Shown: piece after piece, positions 13,545 to 25,200 of the stretch | Layout of the letters: each line of letters opens with the position of its first letter | Position numbering within the stretch: the first letter of the stretch is position 1 | NCBI RefSeq assembly: GCF_047663525.1 | Contig: NC_092588.1 | Span: 89,711,501 to 89,775,500, forward strand | DNA length: 64,000 bases | Source: Anas platyrhynchos | Taxonomy: Eukaryota; Chordata; Aves; Anseriformes; Anatidae | Reading direction: 5' to 3' | Notes under the pieces: model-generated | The model's input: the letters and a program-made list of their open reading frames with translations, nothing else | Database searches by the model: none | What the model was told of the DNA's origin: nothing | Made by a program: the position numbers and the translations under genes

Positions 13545-14309
13545 CAATGCTCATGACTTGCAAACGAAGTCCTCTGTAATTTGTTCTCCCAAATAAGGGA
13601 TGTTGGTTTTGTTTTTTTTTTTTTTTTCCAAAAATTAAATTCATGAAAAATTCCTATTTGCTCTGTATCCTATTCAGATATGCCGGTATGGATGAAATGG
13701 CATTTGGTTGATCTCAAAGAATGGATGCTCACTTCATCCTCTTGAGACCCAAGCCAAGTTCTCTGTTTCATTTTAAATGTTGACACAGTGGTTATTTGCA
13801 GTCTGTTTAAGCCTAGTGGGCTGAAACCTTAAGAAAAAATTGAGGAGAGAGTTCATCAATAACATCTGCTGGTGAAAAGAGCGAAGAACCCTCCCTCACA
13901 AGTCCCTCAGTGAGACTTGCCAGAGCTTTCTATAAGAATCTGCTGAAGAAGACAGGGAGACACCTGGGAAGCACAGGGCTAAGGTAGGCCTAATCTTCAT
14001 GTGCAGTTTATACCAATTCAGGCTCTTTATAAAAGCAGATGTTTTCAGCTAGAGATGAATCTAATAGCCATTGTCACATATTGGAAAACACAGGCAAAAA
14101 AAATGCTGAGTGTGCATGGGGTGAGGAGTGGCAGCTTGCAGAGTTTTGGCAAAGTTTTTTGTGGTATGAAGAGTCCTGAGGGATTTTTGTTTCTGAAAGG
14201 AATGGAAAAGACTTGCCTGGAAGTCATTCTGGGGCATTACAGAGGCAGTACAGACTGCATAAAACACTCCTTGAATTCTCTCTCAAAGTCGTGAAGACAC
14301 GAAATAATT

Positions 14310-14840
14310 GAAGTAAAAAGGGACTTCTGGAGGTTACTTAGTCCAAGTTCCAAGCTGAGTATCTCCAAACATGGAGATTCCACAGCCTTTCTGGGCAACC
14401 TCTTCCAATGCTTGACTGCCCCCCTGTGAAGATCATCCCTCTACCTGGCTGGACTTTCTCAGGCTGTGACTTGTGTCTGTTGCCTCTCGCCCTTTTGCTG
14501 TGGACATCTGGCTACATCTTCTCTATAATTTCCTACTATTCAGCTGCAGGCAGTAATTAGACACTCCACACCTTCTCCAGGATGAAGAAAGAACTACATC
14601 CTGCTTCTGCTTGTACATCATATGCCCCAGACCCCTACCTGTCCTAGAGGACTCACTCCAATTTCCAATACCCCTTTTGTGCTAGGGACTCAGAACTGGG
14701 CACAGTGCAGTAGATATGGCCTAACACGTGCAGCACAGAGGGGAAAATCCACCTCCCTAGGCTTCATAGCAAAGACCCTGCTAACACAGCTTAGTCTGCA
14801 GTTGAACTTCGGTGCCACAGCATGGCTGCTGGAGACAGGA
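14310..14840 (-). mobile_element. CR1 LINE fragment, about 0.5 kb, minus orientation
   Basis: Read on the minus strand this is the 3' part of CR1. On the plus strand it shows GGGACTTCTGGAGGTTACTT, CACAGCCTTTCTGGGCAACC, the CAGAACTGGGCACAGTGCAG block and the AGCACAGAGGGGAAAATCCA block in the order expected for an inverted copy. It is diverged and 5'-truncated. It is the longest CR1 piece in the window. The outer end near 14840 is approximate because similarity fades. Confidence 0.82.
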
Positions 14841-15850
14841 GTAGCCAAGCAGTTCCATGTGGGCTGGTAACAGGAAGAGAAAAACAGGGATTTTTTTTTT
14901 TCCTTTCCCTCCAGGTTTCTCCACACTTCATACCAGCCTGCCTGCCCAGCCATTAGCCTGGAAACAATTAGGTAAAGTCATGGGGCTCAAAACAGATTAT
15001 ACCAAGGTCCCAAACACATTTTATGGTTCTCACAGTCCAGGCTTACATAAGAGGTAGACAAGCAAAAACATCAACCGAAAGATGGGCTGACAGAGCATGC
15101 ATCATCTGTGTCTGGTGAGAAAAGTGACTAATGGAGTACAGTAAAAAAACTAAAATATGTGCTATTTACTCTTTTGTGCAATATCTGAACTTAACTCAGT
15201 ACTAACTCAGAGTACTGTTAAACTGTAGCATGACAAAAATTGGAAATGTAAACTATGATTCTGAGAAAACCAACCCTGAATCAAAATTTGGACATCTTGC
15301 CTCAAATAATAATTTTCATTGTAATTCCTCTCCCTTCACCAATTTTTTCTGGAATGGTATTATTCTTTTTTCAGAGAGCATAATGTTTGTTCATTCACGC
15401 TTAACTTTGGAAACTGTTATTAAAAACTACATTTTTTTTTCCTTCTTCAGGTACAGTTTCTATTACATGTATTTGTAGTAAGTCATGTTTTGCCCTATGA
15501 CTAGTCCTGTTTATTTCTGGGATGACAGAAGTGGCAAATTTTGGCCCATAATATCTGTATGCATCAGAAAGAGTGAAAGAGAGACAGCAAGAAGTGGTTA
15601 GAGTACCATGTATTCTCAGTAACCACCCACATATGCCTGCATACCCACAGAAGTCTCTCTCTACAAAAAGTTATTAATTATATTTTAAAGATCTAGAGGT
15701 TTAATCAAGCTGCTTTGGAAGAGCTGATTACAGAATCAGTTTAATTCCCTCATTACAATTGGTCAAATAAAAAAAAAAATCCAATTATAGAGAAAAAAGA
15801 TCTACTAAGAAGCCTAATAAAGACTATGATGGAGTCTAACGTGCCTTCAC

Positions 15851-15866
15851 TTTTTTTTTTTTTTTT
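15851..15866. repeat. Poly-T run
   Basis: Sixteen consecutive T followed by CCCC; simple sequence. Similar T runs lie at about 13613-13627 and 14891-14901. Confidence 0.9.
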
Positions 15867-16248
15867 CCCCACACTGTCTGCTTTTATTTCTTTCATCAGT
15901 ATTGGCATAAAGTTCCCAGACATCTAACTTCCAGGCTTCCATATTATCCTTTTACAAGCTAGTCTGTCCGTTATCATTTTTCAGTGAGCACTTTGCATTG
16001 TAGGGTACCAGCCCCAAAAAAACCCTGAAGACATTAGTTAAGTTTAAAAATCAAGCAAACAAAACCTACTTGCAAAAGTAGAGATTAAACACAGAACGGT
16101 TAACAGGAGTCCAAAAGGTTGATTTTCCAAGAGATGTGTGAAGCTTCTAGCTGGATGGAGATTAAAGTACCTGGGTGGAACCAGCCCCAGACCTCTCTTC
16201 GGGGTGCTTCCAGAAACTACACCAAAACACACAATAAGAAAAAACACA

Positions 16249-16297
16249 ATACATGTGTATACATATGTATGTATATATATACACACATACAGATATG
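16249..16297. repeat. Imperfect TA/TG/CA-rich microsatellite
   Basis: Alternating purine-pyrimidine sequence of the TACATATGTATGTATATATA type, ending in ACACACATAC. It is degenerate and inside otherwise unremarkable intergenic DNA. Confidence 0.85.
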
Positions 16298-16377
16298 TGC
16301 GGACTTGACTAGAACAGCAGTGGACTGTCCATGCAATACAGACTTCACAGAATTCTAAAAACAAAATAACATGCTGT

Positions 16378-16414
16378 ATTTGAGGTCGCTTCTAACCTGA
16401 ATGATTCTATGATT
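16378..16414 (+). mobile_element. CR1 3'-end remnant
   Basis: A short stretch, GGTCGCTTCTAACCTGAATG followed by ATTCTATGATTC, matches the last few dozen bases of CR1 in forward orientation. Only the 3' tip is recognisable. The short length makes this less certain than the other copies. Confidence 0.6.
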
Positions 16415-18044
16415 CAGACCACATCTCCTTCCAAGCAGTTAGATGCTGAGGGCCAGTTCTTGTACCATGAGTACAATGTCAGCCCCTTTGCCTGTGGAAG
16501 ACTAGATAGTGTCACCAGCATGAAACTCCTGCTCAGTCCCAGGAACGCCAGCCTGCTGGTGAAGAAAACTCTAATTCCACATCTGCACATCTGCCCAGTT
16601 TCCAGATCCAGTCTGTTCTGCCCAGTTCATGGCACGAGCTTCCCACAAAACAGGGTACCCAACTGGGCTTGCCACTTGGACCTTACCTGCAGCACAGCAT
16701 GCACTAGCCTGTTGCATAATGGCAAGACAAAGGTCAGTAGTGACAGCTGTGAACTGCATAGTGTAGACCAGGCTAAGATGGAAAAGTGGAAAGAGCCTCT
16801 CTCATTTGTCCATACCCAGTTAATCTCCATTCTTCTGCCTTCCAAACTACACCAATCTTTCTCCTCCTCATTTGAGTTAAGATCACCCACCAATTCATAC
16901 AGAGCTATCAAATTTGATATATCACAGCTTATATATCTCTGAAACAGCAAATGACCAGACGGCAGCAGTAAATGAGAAGCCAGCACATTTTGCAGCCCAT
17001 CCCTGCTGTCTGAGCAGCAGAGAAATTTCTGAGCATGCAGGCTACTGGGTGACTTCCAGGCACACGTGGCCTTTTCTCCCTTTTCAATGTTTGACACATT
17101 CACGTTTACTTTTGTTACTGGCAGACCCCTGTAGCTTGACTTCAACACCACCAAGAGAGAGGGCTGGAGAAGCTTGGACCACTACAGAAGCTCTTTGGTT
17201 GGATTATTTTCTCACTAGTGAAACACAGTGTGTCTTAACGCTCCCCATAGCACTAGTTATCAGAGTGAAACATCTTTCACCATGAAATCAATATAGCCCA
17301 GAAAATCCAGAAGAGTGTTACACAGACCATTTTACAGTGGCATGCAACATTAGCGTGAAAATACCTTCCTACTGGCTTTTCCCATGTCAGCAAGTGAGGC
17401 ATTGCCACTGGCACACCTGTAGAAATCCAGCACGCAGCTGGGACTTTCTGCTGCCATGGTACAGCAACATCTTCCCTCCCAGCAGGTAGCTGAGAGGTAA
17501 ACTGCTTGTATAGACCCCTGCTGTCAACCTTGGTACTCTGTCCCAGCCCATTTCCTTTAGCTGGCTCAGCAATAAAATACCTAATGATGCTGCTGCCTGA
17601 ATCATCACTGGACTCTGGAGATAAATGGCCTGGATCCCCCTCTGCAGAACCATTGCTCCAGGCTCTTTGCAGTCTCAAATAGGCATTAACACCAGCATGT
17701 GTCCCCTGCATACAGTGCCCCGCTTCCACTTGGGTGTTTTGCAGAGAGATAAATTGGTTCCACCACCTACTCTGCTGCAAGTGCTCAAACATCCTAGCTC
17801 TTCAGAGGGACTCTGAGTCCAGTAGAGCCTCCCTCCTGGAGGTGTGGCACCGCGGGAAGGGAAGCCAGCCTGGGTATTGCTCTTAGAGCGATCGTGAAGG
17901 GATGTCTGCTCTTGTGATTTCATTAGAAGATCCTCTTCCCCCAGCAGCAGTGCTTCTAGGAATATTTAAGTAGAATCAAGGAGTGATAAAGACTATTATT
18001 ATATTAATACATATTTATTCCTTCTCCTCCCATCAACTTCCCCT

Positions 18045-19260
18045 CCTCAACGTCAGCAATTAGCACATCCGATGAGAGATGCAGCGACGAAACAATTTCA
18101 GGTTAAGCACATCACGTACTGACTCACTGCCACGAAGCACCAGCCTTCGACAGAATTCCTGGTGAACGACAATGAAATATTCATCAGCCCATATTTGTAA
18201 ATGGCCCAGCAACACACTGAGTAAATGACCTCTGATGAAGCGCCTCACATTAAAATGGAACGGCAGCCAGCTGAAGCGAGGGAGCTACAAACTACGCATG
18301 TTTTGTCAGCACAGACAAGCAGCAAACACAAACAGAAAGGAATCTAGTTGGACTCATCATCCTGACGGGGAAAAACAAATGAAGAGCCAGCCTGTTTACT
18401 TCAGAGAGACCCAGTGGTAGTGCTTGCCTGAGGCCGGAGTGGCTGGGCTACATTTTACTCCCCAGCTGCTAGCCAGCATCAGTCACCCCTGGTCCCTTGC
18501 ACCTCCACTGAAGCATCAGTGCTACCGGTCCTTAACCAAGGGACCTGGTCCCTAAGATCACACACATAAGCCCGTGCCCTTCAGAGCAAACAGGGAGCCC
18601 AGCACTGGGCAGAAGCAGCCCCACAGTTTGCATTTCTTGCCTTACCCACGCATTTCAACGTGAGCCCCTGGGAGGGGGCTGTGAGGCAGGCAGGTTGTGG
18701 GCACGGGGTGTGCCCAAGCACTGCTCTTTGCCTGGGGTGCTATGGCGCAGTGATGATTTCGGGAGCAGAAGGGTGGATTTTCTGTCCTGCTTTCAGCTCT
18801 CATCGTTATTCAGGACGCGTGATTTCCAGGGAGGTTGCCAGCACTGCACTGCACCGCTTGTGACGGTTAATCCTCGTACGGGAAAGCTCCACAATGGAAA
18901 TTGTGAGGAGAATGCAAAATAAATTAGGAAAACCTAGCAAGCCATCGCCAGCCTACACAAGACGCAGAGGCATGCAGGCTCTGCCTCCCCCAGACCTTTT
19001 CCAAAGCGCTTTCTTGAAATCGAGCTTAAAAATACCCATCAGTTATTGCCCCGGGGCCTTGCAGAAAGGTGAGCTCCTACCGCCAGAGACCAGCTGGAGA
19101 CGCAGACACGTTTTTAGCATGTATGTATTAATTAAACACGCGGCGATGAGGCAGATCCCCGTTCAGGCCCAGAGGCCCGCAAGGAGCAGAGCAGGCAGCG
19201 CGTCCAGGAACTTGGGCAGACAGCACCATCAGGTGGCTCCTGTGGAAAGCGATGGGCAGA
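18045..19260. promoter_or_regulatory. CpG-enriched block, possible regulatory element or noncoding-RNA promoter
   Basis: By hand count, 23 CpG fall within 18781-19260 and about 13 within 18051-18410. This is well above the surrounding sequence, where many 60-base lines have none. GC content also rises. The longest open frame outside LY86 (18894-19583, 229 codons, plus strand) starts inside it but shows no recognisable domain. It lies about 12 kb upstream of LY86. A CpG-rich enhancer or a promoter for an upstream noncoding transcript fits; neither is shown by sequence alone. Confidence 0.4.
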
Positions 19261-22200
19261 GGCACACAGGGCTGCCAACGTACCCAGCAGCACCCCACCA
19301 CCCTCTTGGCCATCCCTGGCCTCTCCTCATCCCCTTCCAGGTTCTGGGAGAGCACAGGGATCCTCCTGGAAGGATCACTGTGGGTCCAAAATTACACAGA
19401 AATCTTCCATGGCAGCAAGGCACAGCCAGAAGGGAAAGCTTCCCTTTCTCCCACTGTGCAGATCCTCAGATCCCTTGTCTTGTCCTTTTTATTGCTAAGA
19501 AATGTACGTATTCAGCTTTACTACATAGTTTAACTAACACGTTAACAGACTACCTGCTCGTGGCCACCAGAGTGCTGGTCTGAGCCAAGTCTCCATCCTT
19601 CCCTTCAGCCTCTTCAAATCTGGGGGGCACTGGCAAATTAAAGTTTTCACTTTGAAAACTATCTCCAGTGTGCAAACCCCTGTGAAGCCACCTCCACCTG
19701 CCTCTCTAGGGCAGATGAAGGATACCCTGTTCAGCCTCAAGCAGGTGCTCTTTCACCAAAGACTGCCTTTTAAACAGCAGCTGCTTCAACATCTTTGCTG
19801 CATGCCCTTGTTGCTCACATATTTGGTGGGTGTAAACTTGGAGCAGGAGCATTGCCCACATTCTGGAGTCACAGAGCAGATATGGCCCCAAGACGTGTGG
19901 TGTTTAGGAGCTGGAAGAGCATAAACATAATGAACAGCAATTGAGCTCTTCGACTTCAGACCTTGAGTATGCTGCAGCCTCTGCCCCCAGCCTCACACCT
20001 GTAGTCCTTACCTGACCCCAAAAAGAAAGGAGAGCATTGGATGCAAGAATCTGAAGGAAAATGCAACACTATTTCACCTACAGTTGTGCAATGACAACCA
20101 TACCCACCACATTGTTTGTGCTGCCAAGGGAGAGACCCATCCAGTCTTAGTCGCTTTTCAAGGAGATTTTTCTTCAGTGTTCTCCACTCCAATGAATAAT
20201 TATTTCTAATTGTCTCCTAGGAGTACTTAGGTAACCTAATTAGAAATATTTATAAATATACTTACTTGGTTGTGTCTTTGTTTATGAATGTAAGATATAT
20301 AAATAAATATATCAATACACATACAGATTTATGCATTCACAAATTTAAAGGAAAACTATTCAGACGTGGTTACTCAGCTCCTTTAGGAAACACCACAACT
20401 CAGAGTTTCAACCTTGAATGCACACAGTTAGATCCTATCCCAACTGCTTGAAAATCAGGACTTTTCATAGCTACATTTGTGCTTATGCTTAGGTACCTAA
20501 TTATGGGCCTCTAATTTTCAAAAATTTGTGGCCTAAGCAGGAAGTCCTGTGTTTCCAGTTATAGTGCCCCAAGGGGCACTTCTGTGCAAAGTGCATCATC
20601 CAGTCACCTTGAAGGGATGTTAAAAGCACTGAAAGTTGTTGACAGCCCATCTCAAAATCTCTGCCTCCTGTAATAAAGAGACTTCCAATTCCCAGATATG
20701 TTCAATGCAATAAAATTTCTGAACATCCCACATAAAGATGATAACGGAGCACCTAACACAAAAGATGAAAGAAAGTGGAAATGAGATTATATTTCCCATC
20801 ATGGCATCCACATTAAGCTCAATAGCTGCTTATTTCTGCTATAATTGTGCCAGAGTCATTTTGAATTTCGTTTTCGTTATGCACCTTGCTCCAAAGCTGA
20901 GATATTTGGGGAAAAACAATGCACAAAACAGCACTTAAATGCACACGGCAACATCTCACCAGTTGCTGCTAATGATGTCAGAGGAGGTCAGGTGGGCATA
21001 GAAGTATGAATTATCCCTACTTTTGTACATTTTTGAGTGACTAAACAGTACCCAGGAGAACTAAAGTCTTCCTAGGACAGCAGGAGCACAGAAAGCTAAG
21101 GAGGAAGAATGCCTTTTTTCCTGCCACCTTAATTCTCTTTGCTTGCAAGCCCCTCCTCAGTCCTTGCCTTTGGTTTTACTGTAAAAAGAGAATGTGGTGC
21201 TAAGGAAAGTCAGCTTGCAGCAGCGTTGGTTCATGGGAAATCCTGCAGAAGCCACCTCCAGGCACTTCTGCAAGTACATTTCTATGCTGGGCTGTCAGTT
21301 GTGCTGCTCTATTCTAAGAGTAGAGCCATGGAGCAAGATGCTTGGGGTGGATTTGTTGGCAGATCAGTAGGGACTCATAATATTCCTGCCAAATTCATTT
21401 TCTCATGTGACCTGAGCTTGACTTGGAACATGGATTTCCTACAGAGACAAGTTTGAGCAGTGCCAGGAATCTGAAGGCCAGGTGGTCTGCAAAGCTTCTC
21501 CCCAGGCTCTGCGATCTTATTTCCTCATGTCATTCTTTCCAGCCAGCACAGAGCTCGGGCTGGGGTGCTCACATCAAACCGAGTCCTAAAAACCAATGCA
21601 ATCATTCCTTCCCACCACCACCTATCCTCTGGAAGAGATTGCAACAGAAGTGGGAGGAAAGAGGAGCACGTTTCTGCTAGGAAACAGATTCATACAGGCT
21701 TTGACCAAGACTGCTAGTGAAACTTTTCTCTGCCAGAGGAAACTCTAAAGAAATCCCACTTTTTCATCTCAGCCACATCCAAATTGGGCTTAGCTAGTGC
21801 AAACTGTCATGTCCTTGCTAACTTAGAAAGCCTGTATTTACTTCCTACCCGGGAAGGAAAGCTATCATGCAAAGACAGATAGATGGGCTTTTCTGAAGAA
21901 AGCTATCCACAGCCATGCTGGTCTCTTGGGACAAGATGGCCCATATATTAATTTTAGATCTCTGGCAATCCATATACTAGAAATAACTTGTGGCTCTGAT
22001 CCATACTGACTTCTATTAAGGAAAGAGATGCTAGAATGAGCTGGAAGCTCTCCCAGATGATGCTCTCTGAACATCCATTGAGAAAAAGCAGCCTACCCTA
22101 ATACACTACTCTGTCCTAACCCTAAGAAACTCTTATGAAAGAAAGCAAGTTTAGCTTTCTGAATAGGCTCGATGACACTGTCAGCATTATAAGGTGATAT

Positions 22201-25200
22201 TAGGCCAGGACCTGGACCAAAGATGGTGCTTTTCTCACTATTTTGTCTCAGCAGCAACCAGGGGTAATACACAGTTGTCTTGTCTCCTTCTGGATTTTTT
22301 AATCTTCTCATACCGCTAAGGAAGGATCCCTGCTGTGCAGCCCCTGACACGGAGCAGGACAAGCAGTCTCATCCTAAAATGGCTCCTGTCATTCTTTCTG
22401 GAAATGATAAGAGAAGTGGAAGTGGCCCTTTGCACGTATAATCCCATATCTATAATTGCTGCCTTGTTGGCAAATCCCAGTCACAGATTGCACTCAGCTC
22501 TATCCCACCCTCACATCAGATGCAATCCGCACCAACCTGTGCCTGTCAGAGTGCCTGGCTGAGGTAGCTGGGCGGAGGAGAGCTCACTGCGCCTGCTCCC
22601 CCAGGAGACTGAGCAGAGAAAAGATTTCAGCAAGCCTGAAAAATCCCTCTCAGCTGAAACCATCCCTACACCAGCTCTGTCCTGTGTTTCTGAGGAAGGG
22701 ATGTAGTACCTCCTTCCTCCCAGCTAGGGGAGAGAAGATGGTACTAGACCATACTCCCTTCTGTCAGATTTAGATTTGGTTGCAGCAGCTGAGCTCCCCC
22801 TGCACAATTACAATAATGCTCAATACATAGGGAGGCATATCTTCCACTGAAGCAGTATTTGAAATAACAAGCCAACCAAGAAACTGACCTCCATGCGTTC
22901 TCTTCATTGGCATCATGCTGAAGAAAAGGTTCAAAAATCCTGTGTTTCTACAGTTTGAGACCTGCTGGATTAATTCAGGAATTGCTTCATGGGGAGCATC
23001 TGCAAACTGCCTTACCAGACACCACTTCTGCTGGAAGAACGTAACTGGAAGAACGTCAGTAGCAGCTATCAAATTCATTTGCATCAGAAACTTTTTGGCA
23101 GTAGGCTGACCAATCTGAAATTCAGCCCCTGAATCCATTAGAATCCAGTTTAAACTTAATCTTCCCTGAGCTCTAGTTCCTTCGCCCCCGTTTTCCAGGC
23201 ATTCAAACAAACCCAACTTCACCAACCATCAATCAGAAAGAATAAATATAGGATAGCAAACACTTGGGTATCAAAATGCAGCCTCTGCAAGTGGCAAAGT
23301 AGGTTGATGAAATCCAGAATTATTGCCTAATTTAAAAGCCCTACTTTCTTGTCTGGAAGGGTTGAGCTGGTTGTTTTCAATGTCTGTTGTTGGTGAGAGA
23401 CCTCTGCCTCCATTTTGCAGTGTTATTGGAGCACACGCTTCCTTCCATGCCTGCCAGCATTTCATTACAAGAACATTTTTAAAGATTTCACATCATGCCT
23501 GTGTGGAAGTCAATTTAATCATTTTAGGAGAGAGAAACTATCCATGATAGGTGATCCAGAAGTAGAAGGTCAGCTATTTTGGACATTCTTCCCTGCTTGT
23601 GGATCATTATTTAAGCCAAACTGTACTGAGGTTACAAGTTCTTGTGTGACTGTGAAATTCCACTGTGTGCATTTTTCATTTTGATATCTATGGATTCCAC
23701 TTCCTGTCCCTGTATTGGAATCATCTACAAACACAATTAGCCTGTAATGCCAGAAACTCAAACCTCAACCGATGCCTTGCTAGGTCTGCTCCGTCAGAAG
23801 TCCCCGGGCTGTATTATGAGAGGAATGCCTGGACACCACCGAGCATTTCCAGGCAGTGAAGTGAGCTTATTCCACCAAGTCACTTCCCCGTGAACACAGG
23901 AAACTCCATTAGCCAGGATGAAGAAATGCTCGTTTTCAACAGACTTCCAACAGCCAACACCACGCCCCAGTCCATCTGTCCCAGGCGTGGGTGGCTGCTG
24001 TTCCTCGCTGCCTAACCAGCACCGATCTGCATCAATCCAAAGTTGTGCATTGGCATTGCAGTGCTGGCAAACAAATTCACTCCATCCAGGAGGACTAGAG
24101 GTTTTGATGCAGACCACTGGCCCCACTGCAATCCTGATCCCAACAGCAAGGTAGACATAATGCTTGGCCAAACAGCTGCTCATGAGCACAGCCATAAAGC
24201 AGCACAGAAGAGAGTGACTTCGGATATAACGATACCTGCCAAGCTCATGCTGAGCCAGAGGCTGTTTTCTTAGCTACATAAGGTTTCCCATCAGAGGAGT
24301 TCCTCACCATGTTGCTGTCACTGCCATGCACTGAGAGGCAGTCCACATTCTGGGGGGCAGCACAACAGCACCAAACACCCTCTCACCCCTTTGAAGTTTG
24401 AGGTTTCAAAGCTTCTCCCAGCTTTGGACTTCATCTGAAAAAACAGAGGACATCCTGTGGTAGCTCAGAGTTTGTTAGCCAAGTATAAAGGTGAATACAA
24501 GTCCCTGCTTTGAATTCCAGCCTCACAAAAAAAGTTTACCAGCCCATATAGGCTATTGTGGAACAGGAGTTCTCTGCTAACCACAACAGTTATTGCCATC
24601 ACTGAGAAAGCTCCCCTTCTAGTATGCACGTTTCCACCAAATTATACCATAAGAAGTTTTGGACTCAGTCAAATGGTATTTTCTGAGAGAAGTATTCACT
24701 AGAAAATTTCCACCCACCTCAAAACCTGCCTGTCACAGTAACAGCTCCACGCAGCTCCTGAGATGGGCTGGTGGAAGCGAGGAGGGGAGATGCAGAAGCA
24801 GATGAATGCTTTTCTCTTTGCACCAAAGCTGTTTCCACTGCTTCCACCCCTACTACAGTTGGAGAGACCACGTGGCTCAAAGGACAGAATTTCTTTTTAG
24901 CCTTAGGCTCGTGTTCATTTGCATCCGAAACAGGCAATGCAAACACGAGGACATGTATACATGTACCACTGCTTCTGCTCTGAGCAGTGCTAAGCCTGCC
25001 TCCCTCCTTCCCATTCCCGTATTCCAAGGCACATGCTGCAGGAGGAATGGGCATACTCGGCAGCACTCATCCAAGACAAATGGCACAGCCACATCACACA
25101 TATGTCTATCCTCTTCAGAGAGCACCAGAACAAACTTGTCTTACATTTCTTTCCCACATGCAAATGAAGGGCAGGGGAATATTACACAGGTACCACCTCC

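Larger units (their letters stand above)
14841..18044. other. Intergenic with a cluster of long but unrecognised frames
   Basis: Includes the small CR1 tip at 16378 and a TA/TG repeat at 16249. Frames of about 170-177 codons occur on both strands (16409-16942 plus, 16627-17154 minus, 17277-17792 minus). They overlap one another and show no domain, so I do not call genes. Confidence 0.65.

Noticed and set aside
16409-17792. Cluster of 170-177-codon frames on both strands, possibly an unknown gene or retroelement
   Set aside because: The frames overlap on opposite strands, none shows a recognisable domain, and I see no retroviral or transposon hallmarks such as terminal repeats.
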